64,000 nt of DNA from JANSWY01 sp965243755 (GTDB lineage Bacteria > Bacteroidota > Bacteroidia > Cytophagales > Cyclobacteriaceae): positions 434,001 through 498,000 of the forward strand of contig CBDEVW010000003.1 of the NCBI GenBank assembly GCA_965243755.1, in the 5' to 3' direction. The notes under the pieces were generated by a model that worked only from the letters and a program-made list of their open reading frames with translations, ran no database searches and was not told the origin of the DNA. Both the position numbers and the translations under genes were made by a program. Shown here in pieces: positions 62,287-64,000 of this stretch. Every line of letters starts with the position of its first letter. The stretch's first letter is position 1.

Positions 62287-64000
62287 TTAATTGAACATTA
62301 CCTTATGGGTGAAAAGAAACCCATCCCTAATCTCTCGAACGATGTACAGACCATCTGGCACATGGTGAAATGGGATAGTTACATTTGCATTTACTGAGGA
62401 TTCATAAATCACTTTTCCTGACACATTCAGCACCTGAATTTCAATGCCGTCAGTTTCTGGTAATTGAATAATCAAATCCTTGTGTGCTGTATATACTTTG
62501 GATGGACCAACTAATGGAACGTCGTTGACCACAGCCCGATCCAAAATCAATTGAAACCTGTCCTTATGACTTCCAGACGAAGTGGTAAATTGGTATTCTT
62601 CGGTTCCTAACTGTATCAGCTGGTCTGTTTGCTGATCCAGTAAATAAATGGGATTCTCAATTCCTGCAATTGAAGCCGCAATCGTAAAGGTCCCGGATTG
62701 AGGTAAATGAAGCCCAATGTCCACAGTTTTTACATTTTGGGAGATCCCCTGTATGGCCATTGAATTGCCCAGTTTAACTGAAAACAAAGCTCCCGAAGCA
62801 TGCTGATCAAACAATGGTGCATCGTAAATTCTATTGAATTGATCGTCTGTAATTCCTTTTACCCGGCCTATCAATGTTTCCCTGTAAAATCCGTCCTCTC
62901 CCTTCACACTTAGCTTGATTTGTGGAATATTGATTTTCTCTTCCCTGAAGAAATTTGCATCTGCATTGTTTCCCGTAACCCTCATAGATTCTGTAAAATC
63001 CAAATCTGTATCGGCATCACTTAGAAACTGAACAAAGAATCCCTGAGAAGACAGTATGTGGTTGTTGTACCTGCCTCCATTACCAGCCTGGCTATTACTG
63101 GTCACTCCAATCGCATTGGCTACTACATAGTCAGCATTGTCACCTCTGGAAGTTTGCGAATTATTGTCATCCCACAAATAAATTGCTCCCAGAATATTGG
63201 TATTTTCAGTCAGGAACTGATCCACATCTATCGCAGCAGCAAATGGGTTCGAAACAAGATTCCAGCCTTCGTTAGCATCATCTGTATCCTGAGTATATGA
63301 TCCCGAATAGGTTATTGTTCCAGAATTTGGAATACCCGTAAACACCAACTCATCCTGAAAAGCCTGGGCATAACCCTTTCCGGGAACCAACTGCTCAGCA
63401 GATGCATCTAACCACCTGTTGATCCCATCGGCTCCAAATGGAACTGATTCGTCATAACTATAAACAACATTCCCAAGGTCAGCCCCAACAATACTACCGT
63501 TTGATTCAACAGGCGTACCTACAAAGCTATATTTGCCATCACTGTATCGAGTATTTCTTCTGATTTCAATATCATTACCTGAAATGCTGTTTCCGTCGTA
63601 AGTAATCAATGAGCTTCCAGACAGAATGGTAATCCCTCCTGAATTTGAGATGTCACCATTAACTTCCAGCGTACCATTGCCATCTACCTGCAGCTCAACC
63701 CCGGCATTCACAGTCAGGTTTGTACATTCAAAGCCTCCATTATAATGTCCTGTTATCAATACATGATCGGCGGAAGTCGGCCCTGATCCATTGCTCCAGC
63801 TACTTCCATCCCATTCAATCGGTGGCGCGTCTCCTGTTACAAAATCCCATGTTTCACTGCCAGATACTGAGAAAGTCTGACCAAACTCGTCAATGAATAC
63901 AGCACTTGCAATATCTATGTAGTAATGCCAGTTTGGACTCAAATCTCCGAATGCATTAAAATGGAAAGTAGCTTCATTGCCATTTACCGTAACATCGTCT
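62287..64000 (-). CDS. T9SS-sorted surface protein (5' end outside window)
   Basis: The frame stays open to the window edge, so at least 571 C-terminal residues are visible. It begins within an SbsA-type Ig-like domain (WHYYIDIASAVFIDEFGQ, ending TWDFVTGD). A repetitive beta region follows (LTVNAGVELQVDGNGTLEVN), then a large beta-rich domain (GWNLVSNPFAAAIDVDQFL). The last 80 residues are a T9SS type A sorting domain (IEIQVLNVSGKVIYESS, VPDGLYIVR). It is likely a secreted, surface-attached adhesin-like protein, co-transcribed with the PID-CTERM peptide. Confidence 0.9.
   Translation of the reverse strand, partial: DDVTVNGNEATFHFNAFGDLSPNWHYYIDIASAVFIDEFGQTFSVSGSETWDFVTGDAPPIEWDGSSWSNGSGPTSADHVLITGHYNGGFECTNLTVNAGVELQVDGNGTLEVNGDISNSGGITILSGSSLITYDGNSISGNDIEIRRNTRYSDGKYSFVGTPVESNGSIVGADLGNVVYSYDESVPFGADGINRWLDASAEQLVPGKGYAQAFQDELVFTGIPNSGTITYSGSYTQDTDDANEGWNLVSNPFAAAIDVDQFLTENTNILGAIYLWDDNNSQTSRGDNADYVVANAIGVTSNSQAGNGGRYNNHILSSQGFFVQFLSDADTDLDFTESMRVTGNNADANFFREEKINIPQIKLSVKGEDGFYRETLIGRVKGITDDQFNRIYDAPLFDQHASGALFSVKLGNSMAIQGISQNVKTVDIGLHLPQSGTFTIAASIAGIENPIYLLDQQTDQLIQLGTEEYQFTTSSGSHKDRFQLILDRAVVNDVPLVGPSKVYTAHKDLIIQLPETDGIEIQVLNVSGKVIYESSVNANVTIPFHHVPDGLYIVREIRDGFLFTHKVMFN

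Overview
The window reads as a contiguous stretch of a moderately AT-rich Bacteroidota chromosome, most like the Cytophagales. The grounds are C-terminal type IX secretion (T9SS) sorting domains, lipoproteins with an acidic SKDDD export signal, LytTR regulators paired with TPR histidine kinases, a Reg_prop/Y_Y_Y sensor kinase, an ECF sigma/FecR pair, a GldM-like domain, a PID-CTERM small protein and a TAnnTTTG promoter element. I see no rRNA, tRNA, CRISPR array or insertion sequence.

Layout. 1-3.3 kb: a MocR-type regulator (cut by the window start) is divergent from a GNAT acetyltransferase and a flavin-binding PNPOx-like protein, with a perfect 16-bp palindrome between them. 3.4-9.6 kb: a CotH-kinase T9SS protein next to a lamin-tail lipoprotein, a DUF4956 membrane protein, an HlyD-like adaptor and a TolC-like protein. 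9.7-13.6 kb: a frameshifted SF1 helicase, an output-less GAF/PAS protein, a small membrane protein and DUF4202. 13.8-22.9 kb: sensory genes (REC-PAS, TPR kinase/LytTR pair, hybrid kinase), a GH108 lysozyme, TerC and DUF3820. 22.8-26.6 kb: an ECF sigma/FecR operon with an STN/carboxypeptidase-like protein and a GldM-like protein. 26.6-30.2 kb: an SF1 helicase with a degenerate nuclease-like tail, and an XRE-S24 repressor.

The most striking part is a plus-strand run at 30.5-43.8 kb: DUF2170 (YjfI-like), PspA, YqiJ-like, flotillin, a 1663-residue AAA+ ATPase (DUF3686), an unlisted 50-residue membrane peptide, DUF4178, a Ser/Tyr/Arg-rich lipoprotein, DUF350 and a membrane-anchored spermidine synthase. 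About 7 kb further on, a tightly overlapping minus-strand operon (56.2-50.2 kb) encodes an aldo/keto reductase, an S-adenosylmethionine decarboxylase, a voltage-gated-type K+ channel, a second and diverged membrane spermidine synthase, an unknown polytopic protein and a Tat-type FAD amine-oxidase-like enzyme. Together they look like a membrane-stress system linked to polyamine synthesis, polyamine oxidation and K+ flux. That link is inferred from gene content and order.

Between and after these lie a cupin, a LytTR/LytS-like pair, a VWA lipoprotein and an NlpC/P60-like protein. The right end holds DUF2141, a large Reg_prop kinase, a universal stress protein, DUF892, a PID-CTERM peptide and a T9SS surface protein that runs off the window.
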